Source: Liolophura sinensis
Taxonomy: Eukaryota; Mollusca; Polyplacophora; Chitonida; Chitonidae
NCBI RefSeq assembly: GCF_032854445.1
Contig: NC_088296.1
Span: 19,025,485-19,089,484 of the forward strand
DNA: 64,000 nt
Direction: 5' to 3'
Shown here: one piece after another, positions 1 to 12,400 of the stretch
How positions within the stretch are numbered: position 1 is the first letter of the stretch
Layout: each line of letters begins with the position of its first letter
Notes under the pieces: model-generated
What the model was told of the DNA's origin: nothing
The model's database searches: none
What the model saw: only the letters and a program-made list of their open reading frames with translations
Program-made: the position numbers and the translations under genes

Positions 1-67
1 TATTGGTGTTTTACGCCATAATCGAGCATATTTCACCTATACGACGGCGAGGAGTATTATGGTAGGA
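1..67 (-). mobile_element. SINE family A, truncated by window edge
   Basis: Reads as the reverse of the family A 3' end: ttggtgttttacgcc, then a ttcacctatacgacggcg-like stretch. Same sequence as the complete copies at 40246 and 61089. Confidence 0.75.
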
Positions 68-977
68 CAAAACCATAATGACCTCTTCTATAGGACTTGA
101 CATCTTGTATATCCTGTGTAAAAGCGTAAAGTCTGTGTGGGCTTCACTCTCTCCTCAAACGTGGCAGCCATTTTGTTTGTTTACAACGAGCGAGTGTATG
201 CTAATATACGGTTCTGAACTCAGCTCATTTTTCAGGTTACTAGTTGTTTCAGCATGTTCTGAAATTTTGTAAGTGTTCCGAGAATAATTTTTCACTTTCT
301 TAAGAGGAAGTTTTGATGTAAGCTTTTTCTGATGTGGACTTTTTTCTTGCGTGACATTTCCCTACGCTCCCACAGCAGTGCTTGGAGTCGGGAGTAGGGG
401 GACATTCAACTGTGTTTTTTATTAGTTGGGTTATATTGCTCCTCAGAATATATTGTTAAGTAAACAAAATCGCCTTGGTCATGCTGATCGAAAGAATTCT
501 TACTACGGTCTGCACTTGACACTGCGTAATGTGGAAGTGGGGATAGCCATACCCCAAACTGTTTGATCCCTTGCTAACTTTTTGTCAATTTTCCTTATTC
601 AGTGTACATATTTGGTGCTTTGTAAACTTCAAGAAAACGCTCTCACATACGCACAAAAGCTCTTGTTATATAAAGTTTTATAGTTACAGTTTTCTGTGTT
701 TTGTCTGGGAAAAGTTCTCAAAATCTGGCCGATCAGTAAAGCTATGTCCTGATTGGTTGACTTAGGTCACGTGACCATAGGCCTTTGGAGTGTAAACACG
801 GGAGCCTTCCCAGTATTTGGTATGACACACAGCATCTCAAACGGTAAACATGCATCTAACTATGTAATAATACATCCTTTAGTAAATACCACTGTATTTA
901 GTGGTAAATATATGGATGATTTGGTATTATATGTACATAAAATACCGTGGTTTAATATGGGAAGTTGGGCTTATTTA
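68..977. other. No gene recognised
   Basis: Short open frames only, without splice support or recognisable domains. Confidence 0.5.
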
Positions 978-1018
978 TTACTGAAAAATTGTTATGTACG
1001 ACGTTAAGCTCACCTCCT
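978..1018 (+). mobile_element. SINE family B 3' tail fragment
   Basis: ctgaaaaattgttatgtacg followed by acgttaagctcacc matches the last 40 bases of the complete family B copy at 4133. Confidence 0.5.
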
Positions 1019-1019
1019 T

Positions 1020-1269
1020 TTCAGGAATATTCATTTCTGGGATCAATTGAATATGGGTCACGACGTGTTCTACACTGATTGGTGGCCGCTGGAAAGCTGG
1101 TTTGACGAGACTACTTTGTTTTCCCGTGCCTGCCACATACGAAGGGGACGAAGCCGAACTTCAAGGGCGTGTATTAGGCTCTGCAAGAACTGTGTTACAG
1201 ATATTTTATCAACTGTGTATATATTGAGATTCCGTGTGTTACCTCCAGTTTAAAGATATCAGAAATTCG
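1020..1269 (+). other. Candidate 5' non-coding exon of the TRIM gene
   Basis: A good donor (TTCG|GTGAGT) follows base 1269, and the stretch before it has more CpG than the flanks. The coding exon at 2752 needs an upstream exon, and this is the best donor I see between 500 and 2700. The 5' limit is unknown and no promoter element is certain. Confidence 0.25.
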
Positions 1270-2751
1270 GTGAGTTTTACTTCTTCCTAAATTGTATATC
1301 TGAAGAACAGCAAAACGGACTTGTACAGTTCCCAGATTTCAACACTATTAAAAACAATGATTTCATACACTCTGCACTTTATTCTGTCCAAATGTGAGCC
1401 ATGTAGTCGCCCTGTTTGCGGAAGGGTCCAATTTTTAGAAAGTACTAGGTTAGCTGGCAGCCATTTTGGCCTGTCAACATTCAGTTGTAGGGCTGACCCT
1501 GAATGGCATTATGCAGAGTTATGCTGAAGGTCGATTACTGGCGGTGACATGAGGCCCAGTACACAAAACCGGGACAACCCAACGAGGGATCGCTGTTTGT
1601 TTCTTTGCTTACTTGTATACTTTGTTTACCACGCTTGCCTGCCTCAACCAAATATAAACACTTGTATATAAGCGACAGATGTATATTTATGTATGAAGTG
1701 ACTGCATGTTGTATTAACGCCACACACAGCAGACATTACAGCCTTCCCTAAGATCACGGATAATTTAGGGTGTAACTTGACACACTTAGCCGGTCAGGAC
1801 AGCCACATACAGGTCTGCTGATACATTAGCCAGGGTTGTTTGTGTGAAGTTTACACAGACACTAACCTACTTCTACAGCGGACAGCTTACATAACTCCTG
1901 TCCAGGCTGGTAGGTTGTCTTTATATTGTACCGCTACGATGGTGGCAGCCCTGTATCTGTCTAGACATGTATGTCACATTTCTGGTGCGCAGTGAAGTCA
2001 ACACTTACGGTTTGAACATTGTGTGTTTTATCAGTCTTAATCGCACGATACAGCAGCATTATTGTAGTCTGTACTCCTGTGTTTCCTCACAATAACACAA
2101 ACACGGGAAGCTAAAGAGGTTGACCTGTTACAAGTTTTTTCAGATAGAGAAACTTTAGACATTCGTCCCAATTATCATATAATGTCTGGTTCTCTTCACT
2201 ACCACTGTAGTCCAGACGTTTGACTCGATTATCCTACAGGGTGATGCTTCCTTCAATATCGCTATAGTCCAGATGTTTGACCCAATTATCTTATACCTGA
2301 AGTCCCACCGTTTCTGTTGAAGGTGTTTGCTAATTAGCTGGTCTTACCTTTAAATCAGCAGACTCTCGTTTTCACGCAACAATCTGCTATTCATGGATGG
2401 AACTTTTTATAAAGGTGTCATCACCTACAAACACGTCTGGCCAAACTGGCTTGACCAGATGTTTGTCAAAAAAATGTCTCATACATGATAAATGCTTAAA
2501 TCGACAAATGTCTAACTAAGCAGTTATTTCTACTCAAGGAAGCGAGGCGCTCAAACTCTCATATACTATATGTATAGTAATGCTGCTTCAGCAATAGCGA
2601 CAAAAAATACTGTACCCCATATGTTGTTGGAAGACAGAAACAGGTACTGAACTGCAGATGGAGACTGTGTACTGTGTTGAAATTTTATATTTTCATAAAT
2701 GGGAAGACCTGTATTGGTACCAGAGAAAGTAATTAGCTGGTTTTGTTTCAG
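1270..2751 (+). other. Likely first intron or upstream region of the TRIM gene
   Basis: No coding signal or mobile element recognised. It contains scattered AT-rich sequence and ends with a splice acceptor. Confidence 0.4.
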
Positions 2752-3441
2752 TGAAAAACCGAGCGTGTAATGGCTGAAAGCAAGGAAAATCATGAAGAGG
2801 TTCTCACATGTCCGATTTGTGTGGAAACATTCCGGAAACCAGTAATGTTACCTTGTCAGCACAGTTTTTGTAGAGAGTGTATTGGTGTGTATGCTGACAA
2901 ATCTAAACCTGGACAGACAGATGAGGTCTCCTGTAGCACGGGGAGTGAGGGTGTTCACCAGCTGATCTCATGCCCTGTATGTCGGACACCAACCAGTCTG
3001 GGGATAGAAGGTGTAGCTGGTCTGCCTCCCAACTTTCATCTGGCTGAAATAGTGGAGAGGTTCTCTTCTGCCGTGAAAATTGAGGATGACACCCCATATT
3101 GTTCTCTGTGTGATGATGATAATCAGACTAAAGCTGTCAAGTTTTGTACCGATTGTTGTTTTCTGTATTGTAAAGACTGTCTGGCTTCTTGTCATCCCAT
3201 GAGAGGGGCTATGAAACGTCACCGGCTGATTTCGTCCTTGGAGTACCTCTCACAGGAAATCTCACAGAGACAAACCAGCGGCAGGGATGAACAATCAAAT
3301 CAGCAAGCGTCATGTGCAAGACATGGTGAGCCATTCTGCTTGTACTGTGTACCGTGCCAGATGGTGATCTGTGTGGGGTGTGTGGTTGAGCATCCGGAAC
3401 ATGCTGTGCGGGATATATCATCTGCAGCTGAGAATGACAAG
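2752..3441 (+). CDS. TRIM gene exon with start codon, RING and both B-boxes
   Basis: A pyrimidine-rich acceptor (ttttgtttcag) ends at 2751, so 18 nt of 5' UTR precede the ATG at 2770. The exon ends AAG|GTAATG at 3441/3442 in phase 0, after residue K224. All zinc-binding residues of the RING and B-boxes are in this exon. The acceptor upstream of the ATG implies at least one non-coding exon further left. Confidence 0.88.
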
Positions 3442-6400
3442 GTAATGCGAAAAAGATATTCTTATATCAGCCAACAACCAAAATGGATGTTCTGGGTCAT
3501 TAACTGTAACGTTAATTCCCAGTGCAACGATTAATACGAAAAACTAAAAAATTGTGTAAGTTCAAAATTACTTTGAAATCATGCAAAGAGAAACAGTAAA
3601 CAGTTTTCAATGATGTTAGAAAGACGCAAGGATGTTCTACGCGAATGACTTAAATCACAATCTAAATCGTGCACCACTCTAGTATATAGGTCTATAGTCA
3701 ATGTAAATATGTCATGATTTGGAACCAAATATTGACCCTTAGTTTGTAATTTATAGTGAAGAATGGGGCTTTTTGTCTTGTACTGTAGTGGCTTGAAAAG
3801 TGGATTTTGTAATGTAGCATCTTTTCCATTACAGCAAGCTGTGTTGAACAAGACTTGCGAACTGGAGAAAGTGCTACAAGAAACTAAAGAATCACTGTCA
3901 GGAGTTTCGAGGCTGCACAATAAGATACAGGTTGGTATTTTTGATGACGTGGTCAACATGTGATTTATTGCATACTTGGTGACTCATTTTGCATATGTAA
4001 TTTATTGCTATCATTCACAAACTCAGGAAACATACAGCTGTTAATTATGTACCGACAACTCTAATACATCATTGCCGATCATACACTGTCATAATATCTA
4101 TATTGTATATACGTACTCCACATATGTGATGGGGACTGGCCCCGATAACACAGTTGGTGGAGTGTCCGCTTAGATCCAGGGTCAAACCTGGGTGAAGTAA
4201 CGCCTAAGACTTTAGAGGAAGAGGAAGTTGTAACTTACTCCCTTGGTGTTCAGCTTGAAGGGGATAATGCAACGACTGGTTGACCCGTATCAGTATAATG
4301 GTTCAGGCGGGCCAGCTTACCTGCCTTCGGTAAGGCGTCTCACTGAAGCAACTAGATAAAAGAGCTGTGGAAATCTGTCTTGCAACAAGGAGGCACATTA
4401 CACGCACTCTAAGGATATCTTCATCGTCATATGACTGAAAAATTGTTTAGTACGACCTTAAACCCCAAGCACTCGCTCACCCATATGTGATGGTGCGACA
4501 CCTGGGATTAATAGACGTCTCTTAATCCAAGGGTGACACTCTTGGTGTTTGAACCAAACCACTGGTGATCACAGCATAAGGGCGGCAACATCTCACCCTG
4601 CACGGACCACCAGTTGTGATATTGAACCAACAACGTTTGAGTCGAAATATGAACCCCGATAGACTAAAGTGAAATCCCCTCCAGCCAGGAAGTACATTGT
4701 AGATACAGTTGTGTATAATCTCTTGAACACACCTGTAATGGTCAGGATGAGATAATAAACATTCTTTCTGTTTGTCAGGAAACTCAGGAACTTCACACTC
4801 AAGAGGTTGAAAGGGCTTATTGTGCAGCCTTGGAAGCCTTACAAGCCTGGAAACAACATTCCTTAGATGGCATAAAAAACCGCTATTCACAGTGGAGTGT
4901 GGAGTGTAGTGTTGTACTTAAACATTTCCAGCTACAGGCCCAGGAAATGGAGAGGATGGTACAGGCTTCCAAGGATTTAGTAGCGTCAATGGACGTCGAG
5001 TTTTTACAGGTAAGTCAGTCATGCACAATCTCTAACATTGGTTCAGCTACCTCAACTCCAGTTAAATACTTTTCAACTAACCACACAGGACAACCTGTCA
5101 ATAATTTTTCAGCTTCAGAGAACATATATAGTTTTCTTACATGTATGGGCTGTAGATATCTTGGCTCTGACCGCTCATTTGTAAACAAATGTGATACGTA
5201 TGTTGTGTATGTACACAGAGGCATCTCATTTACCTTTGTCACATTATTGAACCTGTGACCAGCCTCATACAGTGACACTAATGAACAGTGATGAGGTGTT
5301 CAAATCAATCTCATGTTGCCAGATCTACTTTTAGCTCCAGGGTTTAACTGCTTCACTTAGTTCAGTGGTTCTCTCCGGTCGCCCTCTATTGTTCTATCCA
5401 TAAACGTAACCGCTCTGCGATTAGACTAATAAACAACTCCACGATCCTATGTAATATTATGTAATATTAAAAAAAGAGTACGTTGTTTGATGTTTTTCGA
5501 AATGACGTGTGAATACGAATAGTAATAAAGTCTTTATCAGTGTTTGAAACAATAAATTAACCAATGTACAAACCGTATATAGACAACCATATCTCAGTTG
5601 ATGTCCCCCCAGGCTCTGCCCAGTTTCCTTCAACCACAATGATATCCGGATGATATCGACTGCTTCCTGATCAGAAAGTTCAGACTCATAGGCGATAAGC
5701 CATTAACACACGGCTACTTTCTCAAGCTTGTAACACACAAAATATGATAGCGTTTACTATGTTTGAGGTATTTGTTTTTGTGCAGTTTTAAACATCATCT
5801 TTACTTTATGAACAAATATATTTCATTTAAACCTAAAGTTTGCTATAGGCTATTGTTTTCATAAACATGCCGTAAAATAACCATAAAACAGCCGTAACAA
5901 AGGACAACTAACAGGAAGACAAGAATTAAACCATTTTTTCATTATGCTGATATCATTGGTTTATATCCCTCTCTTTAGAACACTTCTACCCTGATCTTCT
6001 GATTTATAGTCTTTGCACAGCTGTTACGCGAAGGGGAGATAACTCTAGTGTCTTTCACTATTATAAAACTTTCTGCCAAAATACTTGTGAAATTGATAAA
6101 GGATTGCTTCTCTGACAGTAGCATAGAATTAAATCCTTATCACAAGGTAGGATTTATACAGCGACTAACTTCAAGTTGTTTACTGTTTTACTTGTACTCG
6201 GTGGAATAAATGGTTTCATTTTCAACAAAGATTGGGTGATCGGGAAATCTTTGGGTCAAAATTGTACTGTAAAAAGCTCCATAGAATTTATTACACTGGA
6301 ATTTAGAGCTGATTTTGACTGTGTGATTGACTAGGAAGTGGTCTAATTGTTAAAGGGAAGAGCCAATGGCCCCTGTGTACTACAGGGGATGTAAGACATT

Positions 6401-9400
6401 TCAATTTTAACTGTGTCTTTGTTACATGTTGTGGTGAAAGTATACCCCAATTCTTCTAAAACTTGGGACAGATATTAGTAGTGTTGAAAGTAGAATATTA
6501 CATTGCTTTACCAGCCATTTGGAAAAGTAAAGATACAAGTATGTTGTCCATTAGATGGTCTAACCATGTGAGAGAAAAGAAACTCAATATTTCTGCTAGG
6601 ATTATAAATATATTGGCTAAAATAAGCAAACCAGGTGACCCAGAGTTTAGAACGAATAGAGTAGGTAAAGAATCTTTGTTTCAGTTTTTATGATTACATG
6701 ATTTTATACGATGCTCAATTCTGTTTGTTGACAGGGTTCCACGGACTTCACCAAAACGTATGTATAAATGTGTTATAAATCTCTAGGTTTGTTATACATG
6801 TGCACATGACAGTTGTCAGCAGATGTGTTTCTGTAACACCGAGTAACAGCACTGTAGTTGTCCAAAACATGACCCAACTGTAAAATATATCTAGTGTTCA
6901 AACATACATTTCTTCAGACAAATCAGACCTAACCTGCTAGGTACATCATGACATTTTCATAACTGTGTGATACACAGGATTACCACACAACTGTGTTTCT
7001 TTGTTTTCTGTCCTCTGTTCACAGAATTGATGACCAACTGAATGAGATAAGAGCCGATCTGGAGAAACATGAGGTCAGCAGACAAAAGCTTCTAGATTCT
7101 CTACAACATGACCAAGTTGTTCCTAGACAGGTGACTGTAAAAGAAACAGTGCAAGAACGTCAGGACTTAGAAGCAGCAGTCGGTGGACCAATGTCACCCC
7201 TATGTGTTACAAGTAGGTTCTTATATGTATAAAAGGTGTACAATAGGGTGTGCTCAGAGGACATAAACGACTTTAGGGTTTACACTAGGATGTGCATCAA
7301 AGACACAAACATAAAGTGGAGAAGGGGCACAGTTGTGCGTGTGCAAAACACATGGCAGACTGTGTTAAGAAGAAAACAAACCATAATAAGCTGTAATACA
7401 GCAGGGGGCACCCAAAAAATGAACAGTATACTAAGAGTAACAAAGGTAAGAAGAGTTTACGAAAAGCATAGATAGTTTGAGGTCTACATTAGTGTGTGAA
7501 CAAAACACAAACTGATGTCAGGCTTACGATAGGGTGTGGGCAAAACACACAAACTAATGCGGTGTAGAATAAGGTGTACACAGACGACACAAACTAATGT
7601 GAGGCATGCATTAGGGTGTGCAAAAAAGATACAAACTCATGTGAAGCATGCATTAGTGTGTGCAAAAAAGATACAAATGCATGTGAGGCATGCATTAGGG
7701 TGTGCAAAAAAGATACAAACTAATGTGAGGCATGCATTAGGGTGTGCAAAAAAGATACAAACTCATGTGAGGCATGCATTAGGGTGTGCAAAAAAAATAC
7801 AAACTAATGTGAGGCATGCGTTAGGGTGTGCAAAAAAGATACAGCCCATGTGAAGCATGCATTAGTGTGTGCAAAAAAGATACAAACTCGTGAGGCATGC
7901 ATTGGGGTGTGCAAAAAAGATACAAACTGAAGTGAAGCATGCATTAGGGTGTGCAAAAAAGATACAAACTGATGTGAAGCAGGCATGAGTGTGTGCAAAA
8001 AGATGCAAACTCATGTGAGGCATACATTAGGGTGTGCAAAAAAGATACAAACTAATGTGAGGCATGCATGAGTGTGTGCTAAAAGGATACAAACTCGTGT
8101 GAAGCATGCATTAGGGTGTGCAAAAAAGATACAAACTCATGTGAAGCATGCATTAGGGTGTGCACAAATATAAACTTATGTCCTGCATTAATTAAGGTTT
8201 CCACAACAGACACAAACTAATATGAGGTATACAGTAGGTTATGCCCAAAAAGTGATATTAACATTTTTGCTGACGACACGTCACTATTGGAAGAGATCAA
8301 TAATTTAAGTGACTCAGAGGCTAAACTAAATAGAGATCTTGATCGCTTGTCAAAATAGGCAAATCAATGGGTTGTTAACTTTAAGTCTCTTAAAACTATT
8401 TACTTGGTTATATCTTTAAAATGTAATCAGATGCCAAACCTATTTCCTGTGGGCTACCTCAGGGTTCTGTACTAGGTCCATTACTTTACTTAATATTTGT
8501 AAATGATATTATTACAAACATTGAAAGTCATATTAACAACTTTGCTGGCGACACGTCACTATTGGAAGAGATCAATAATTTAAGTGACTCATAGGCTAAA
8601 CTAAATCGAGATCTTGATCGTTTGTCAAAATGGGCAAGTCAATGGGTTATTAACTTTAAAGCTCTTAAATCTGTTTACTTTTTTATATCTTTAAAATGTA
8701 ACCCTTGCAATCCTAATTTAATGTAAGGAGCGTTCGGTCCCACAAACACCCCGTCATCATTCTGCAATATAATGGTAAGTAAAACAAACACATTCGAGCT
8801 GTAGTAAAGAAATCAAACAGGACATTAAGCATTTTCTACAGAACAAAGAAAACTCTCTCCAGAAAATGTCTCGTCACTCTCTCCCAAAGCTTATTAAGGT
8901 CGTCAATCAAATATGGCAATGTTCTGTACAACAACTCTAGCCTTAAATCGGCAAACTCTCTTGAAGCTATCCAAAGACGCCTGGCATTTCTCTGTACTGG
9001 AGGATAACGTCAGACATCATACAATAGTTTATTAAATGGACTCGAATGGGAATCTTTACATAATCGATGGCATAGAATTCTTCCATAAAATTGTAAATGG
9101 ACTCTCCCTTATCTAAAAAGGATATTAGATGGCAGAAATATCACTAATACAAACACATACAACCTTCGAAACGGGGACAATGTTCGACTTTTTAAAATTT
9201 GCATTCAGTTATTTTCCTCCTCTTTCTTCCCCAAAACTCTCAAAGATTGGAACATTTTTACTGTCTCATATCCGCAATGCCTCAGTTGGAATAATAAAGC
9301 AATTTCTGTTTTTCAAGAAAAATAAAGAACTCACTCAACTGTACAACATGTTCGATTCGTACCACTCTGTTATTCAGTGCCGAATGAGAATGGGACTTAA

Positions 9401-12400
9401 CGCTCTGAATGCTGATCTTTTTAAGTACAATTTAAGCAATGTTTGCATGTGCCCAAATTGTAATCATTTATGTGAACATTTAGTTCATTATTTCTTTGAA
9501 TGTCCTAATGTGCCACTCAAAGACTGCATATGCTCGAACAAATTACATCAACAATATCTCCAAGCGTAAACTACTCAATATTGATTCTTTTGTGTTTAAG
9601 ATATGTCGGTGATGTAGTATTATTTGGATCCGATCCGATCTAAAACCTGACGAAAACAAAATTGTCTTAAAAACTATGCATAAATTTATTGCAGAATCAA
9701 AGAGATTTGAAATCGATGGGTAACATGGAAATTTGTTTCTTATATTAAATGATAATGATAAATATTATTTCAGTAAGTAGTCATTATGTCCTTGCATTAT
9801 AGCCTCATTTTATTACATATGGTATGATTCATTCTTTTGTAGTGTACATACTTTTGTTGTTACATATATTACATACATATGTGTATAGTCTATTCGGTCT
9901 ATTATCTGTCTATATCATTACTTTTATTTACGTTTGTAACCAATTCCTTGTTGTGTCCTATATTTATGTCATATGTTGTCCAGGAGACCCCCGAGTGGCA
10001 TTACTTTGCAAAGACACAAATTAATGTGGGGTATATACTAGGGTGTGTACAGAGAGCACAAACTATTGTGAGGCATACAGTAGGGTGTGCCCAAAAGACA
10101 CAAACTGATGTGAGGTATACAATAGGGTGTGCACAGAAAACACAAACTGATGTGAGGTATACAATAGGGTGTGCACAGAAAACAGAAACTAATGTGAGGT
10201 ATACAATAGGGTGTGCACAGAAAACAGAAACTGATGTGAGGTATACAATAGGGTGTGCACAGAAAACAGAAACTAATGTGAGGTATACAATAGGGTGTGC
10301 ACAGAAAACAGAAACTAATGTGAGGTATACAATAGGGTGTGCACAGAAAACAGAAACTAATGTGAGGTATACAATAGGGTGTGCACAGAAAACAGAAACT
10401 GATGTGAGGTATACAATAGGGTGTGCACAGAAAACAGAAACTAATGTGAGGTATACAATAGGGTGTGTACAGAGAGCACAAACTATTGTGAGGCATACAG
10501 TAGGGTGTGCCCAAAGGACACAAACTGATGTGAGGTATACAATAAGGTGTGCACAGAAAACACAAACTGATCTGAGGTATACAATAGGGTGTGCACAGAA
10601 AACAAAAACTGATGGGAGGGATACAATAGGGTGTGCACAGAAAACAGAAACTAATGTGAGGTATACAGTAGGGTGTGCACAGAAAACAGAAACTAATGTG
10701 AAGTATATAGCAGGGTGTGTACAGTTAGAACAGGGCAGTAGGTAGTGTACCCCTCGGTGTCTGGGTGATGTTTACCTCATGCTTACAAATCAGCAAGTGC
10801 ACTGTTAGAACAGGACAACTGGCAGGGTACCTCTCACTGTCTGGGTGATATATACATCATGTGTACAAATCAGCAAGTGCACTTTTAGAACAGGACACAT
10901 GGCAGGGTACCTCTCACTGTCTGGGTGATATATACATCATGTGTACAAATCAGCAAGTACACTGTTAGAACAGGACACATGGCAGGGTACCTCTCACTGT
11001 CTGGGTGATATTTACCTGATGCGTACAAATCAGCCAGTGCACTGTTAGAACAGGGCACATGGCAGGGTACTGCATGTTTGCAAATCAGCAGGTGTACTGT
11101 TAATACGGATTACATATTGTTCCCCTGAGTGCAGGGCAAAAAAGATACAAACTAATGTGAGGCATTCAACAGGGTGTGCAAAAAGGATACAAACTAATGT
11201 GAGGCATGCAATAGGGTGGGCAAAACAGACACAAACTAATGTGAGGCATGCATCAGATACAAACTAATGTGAGGTATGCTATAGTGTGAGCAAAACCGAT
11301 AAAAATTAATTTGAGGTATACAGTACGATGTACACATAGGATATAAACTAATGTGAGGCATACAGTAGGGTGTGCGCAGAAGATGCACACTAATGTGAGG
11401 TACATGTATACGAGAAGATGTTCCCAGAAGACACAAACTAATGTGAGGTATACAGTAGGATGTGCACAGAAGACAAACTAATATGAGACAGATGGAAGTC
11501 TTCCATCAGTGTCTGGGTGATATTTACCTCGTGCACAAATCAACAAGTGCAATGTTAGAACAGAACACATGGCAGGGCACCCTCAGTGTCTGGATGATAT
11601 TTACCTCATGTTTGCAAATCAGCAGGTGTAGTGTTAATACAGAACAGATAACATATTGTACCCTTGAGTGAGATTTACCTCATGAGTGTGAGTGTACTGT
11701 TAGAAGAGGATAGATAACACAGTGTACCCCTCTGTAAAATAAAAAGAAAGTAACTCCGAATATTGACGTGATAATATAAGTGTGTGTTTCTATCACTATG
11801 TTTGTGCCATCATCAGGAAATATATATGGTAAAGAATACATAGGCTTATATACATGTAGGTGCGTAGGTATACAATGCATGCGTGTATAAAGACAAAACA
11901 AAGTGTGGTAAGTTAGAAGAAAGGCAGGAATGGTTGAGCCTGAATTACATAATGTTAAGCTGGTATTGTATGAAAAACTGAAGAAAAGAGAATAAAATGT
12001 AGAGTTGAAGCTAGAATTTCAAAAACAGGGTGGTTGGGTGGAGGGTGGTGAATATAATATATATAAAACAGATACTGGTGAAAACATGACATGTTTTATT
12101 ATTATTAAAGGGTAGAGAATCCATGTATGTACGTCTATATATTAATAATTGTTGATCTACATTTATCTCCTCACTTGATATACGTTTGATTTTTTTAAAA
12201 TTTTGAAATATTTAACTCTATTTAAAAATCTGCTGCAGAAAATTTAAGCGAATACTTCTTTATTACTAATAATTGTGATAAATAAAATAGCCTTTGAGGT
12301 ATCGTGGCAAAGAAAGTAAGTTGTGTGTGGCGAGTTACCTCCCTTACTACACACACCGCTTTGGCAAGGTGTTACGCCACGAATGCCAGCAAGCTTACTA

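Noticed and set aside
7536-7853. 105-codon frame of 14-residue repeats in the first minisatellite block
   Set aside because: 42-bp period explains the open frame; it lies in a TRIM intron and is equally open in reverse.
9879-10745. 288-codon frame and the 175-codon reverse frame
   Set aside because: Both follow from the 42-bp array (block 2); no start context, splice signal or domain.
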